DNA from: JAAFIP01 sp031390175
GTDB taxonomy: Bacteria > Pseudomonadota > Gammaproteobacteria > Burkholderiales > Burkholderiaceae_C
Direction of reading: 5' to 3'
DNA: 13,700 bases
Assembly: GCA_031390175.1 (NCBI GenBank)
Contig: JANMTF010000036.1
Coordinates: 1 to 13,700, forward strand
This document shows, one piece after another, positions 13,441 through 13,700 of the stretch. Position numbers and translations under genes: made by a program. How positions within the stretch are numbered: the first letter of the stretch is position 1; each line of letters begins with the position of its first letter. The notes beneath the pieces are model-generated. The model was not told the DNA's origin, searched no databases, and saw only the letters and a list, made by a program, of their open reading frames with translations.

Positions 13441-13533
13441 AACGCAAAAAACGCAGAAATAACGCAAAAAACGCAAAAAAGACAGTACAGGTTTTTGCGT
13501 TTTTTTTGTTTTCATTTTTGCGATTTTTGCGTT
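13441..13533 (+). repeat. A-tract inverted-repeat element, copy 2 (etfA-acyl-CoA dehydrogenase spacer)
   Basis: AACGCAAAAAACGC (13441-13454) matches the reverse complement of 13520-13533 at 13 of 14 positions. In the 5' arm AACGCAAAAAACGCA is repeated exactly at 13441-13455 and 13461-13475, a 20-base period. The 3' arm holds GCG-T8-G-TTTTC-A-T5-GCG (13497-13522), the same module as copy 1 except for T-run lengths. It begins 18 bases after the etfA stop and ends 29 bases before the next start. Confidence 0.85.
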
Positions 13534-13562
13534 ACCTCAGCATTGATTCAGAGATATTAGAT

Positions 13563-13700
13563 ATGACCTACAAAGCCCCCCTCAAAGACATGCTGTTCGC
13601 GATCAAGCATATCGCCAACATTGACGCGGTTTCCAAGATTCCTGGTTTTGAAGATGCGGGCTACGACACCGCCGAAGCCGTGCTGGAAGAATGTGCCAAG
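13563..13700 (+). CDS. acyl-CoA dehydrogenase, N-terminal 46 residues only
   Basis: The frame from ATG 13563 runs to the window edge: MTYKAPLKDMLFAIKHIANI, then DAVSKIPGFEDAGYDTAEAV and LEECAK. The opening YKAPLKDMLFAI and the following helix with a late D.AEAVLEE segment match the N-terminus of a longer-type acyl-CoA dehydrogenase common in betaproteobacteria. In these enzymes an FAD oxidises acyl-CoA and passes electrons to ETF. Position directly after etfBA supports the call. Only a weak purine-rich ribosome site (CAGAGA) is present, and the catalytic region lies outside the window. Confidence 0.8.
   Translation, partial: MTYKAPLKDMLFAIKHIANIDAVSKIPGFEDAGYDTAEAVLEECAK

Noticed and set aside
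12358..13533. CRISPR-like array from the repeated ACGCAAAAAACGC units
   Set aside because: Units are short, irregular and arranged as inverted repeats; there are no unique spacers of constant length and no cas genes.

Overview
The window looks like chromosome from a betaproteobacterium of the family Comamonadaceae (Rhodoferax/Polaromonas/Limnohabitans type). This rests on moderately high GC coding sequence, gene content (exported DUF1800/DUF1501 pair, tripartite TRAP transporter, ETF next to an acyl-CoA dehydrogenase) and short dispersed repeats of kinds I remember from that family. The genus cannot be fixed from sequence alone. I see no tRNA, rRNA, CRISPR array, transposase or phage gene.

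Left part (1-2700): a partial FAD-dependent monooxygenase on the minus strand runs off the left edge. An AT-richer 0.3 kb spacer follows, then an orphan ribbon-helix-helix (HicB-antitoxin-like) protein and an alpha/beta hydrolase of the epoxide hydrolase/dehalogenase type, both on the plus strand. Middle (2700-8100, plus strand): a translationally coupled pair of exported proteins of unknown function (DUF1800, then a Tat-exported DUF1501 protein), a crotonase-fold protein lacking both usual catalytic glutamates, and an MscS-type mechanosensitive channel. The mscS gene is followed by a 105-base element (8144-8248) that would fold into a long branched hairpin. I cannot assign it to any known RNA class.

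Right part (8370-13700): a minus-strand TRAP transporter operon dctP-dctQ-dctM. A textbook Rho-independent terminator lies between dctP and dctQ, so the binding protein can be made in excess of the membrane subunits. Across a 316-base regulatory region, etfB-etfA and the start of an acyl-CoA dehydrogenase gene run divergently on the plus strand. A perfect palindrome, TTGACGTAAACGTCAA, sits 26 bases before etfB and is probably an operator. Together the genes suggest import of an organic acid and its oxidation through acyl-CoA dehydrogenation, with electrons passed to ETF; that link is inferred from position only.

The most unusual signal is in the two spacers flanking etfA. Each holds a roughly 95-100-base imperfect inverted repeat built from ACGCAAAAAACGC-type units, with A-tracts about one or two helical turns apart. 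The two copies share a 26-base module that differs only in T-run length. They look like two members of one element family placed inside one operon. They could act as curved DNA, as long A-U hairpins in the mRNA, or as bidirectional attenuators.
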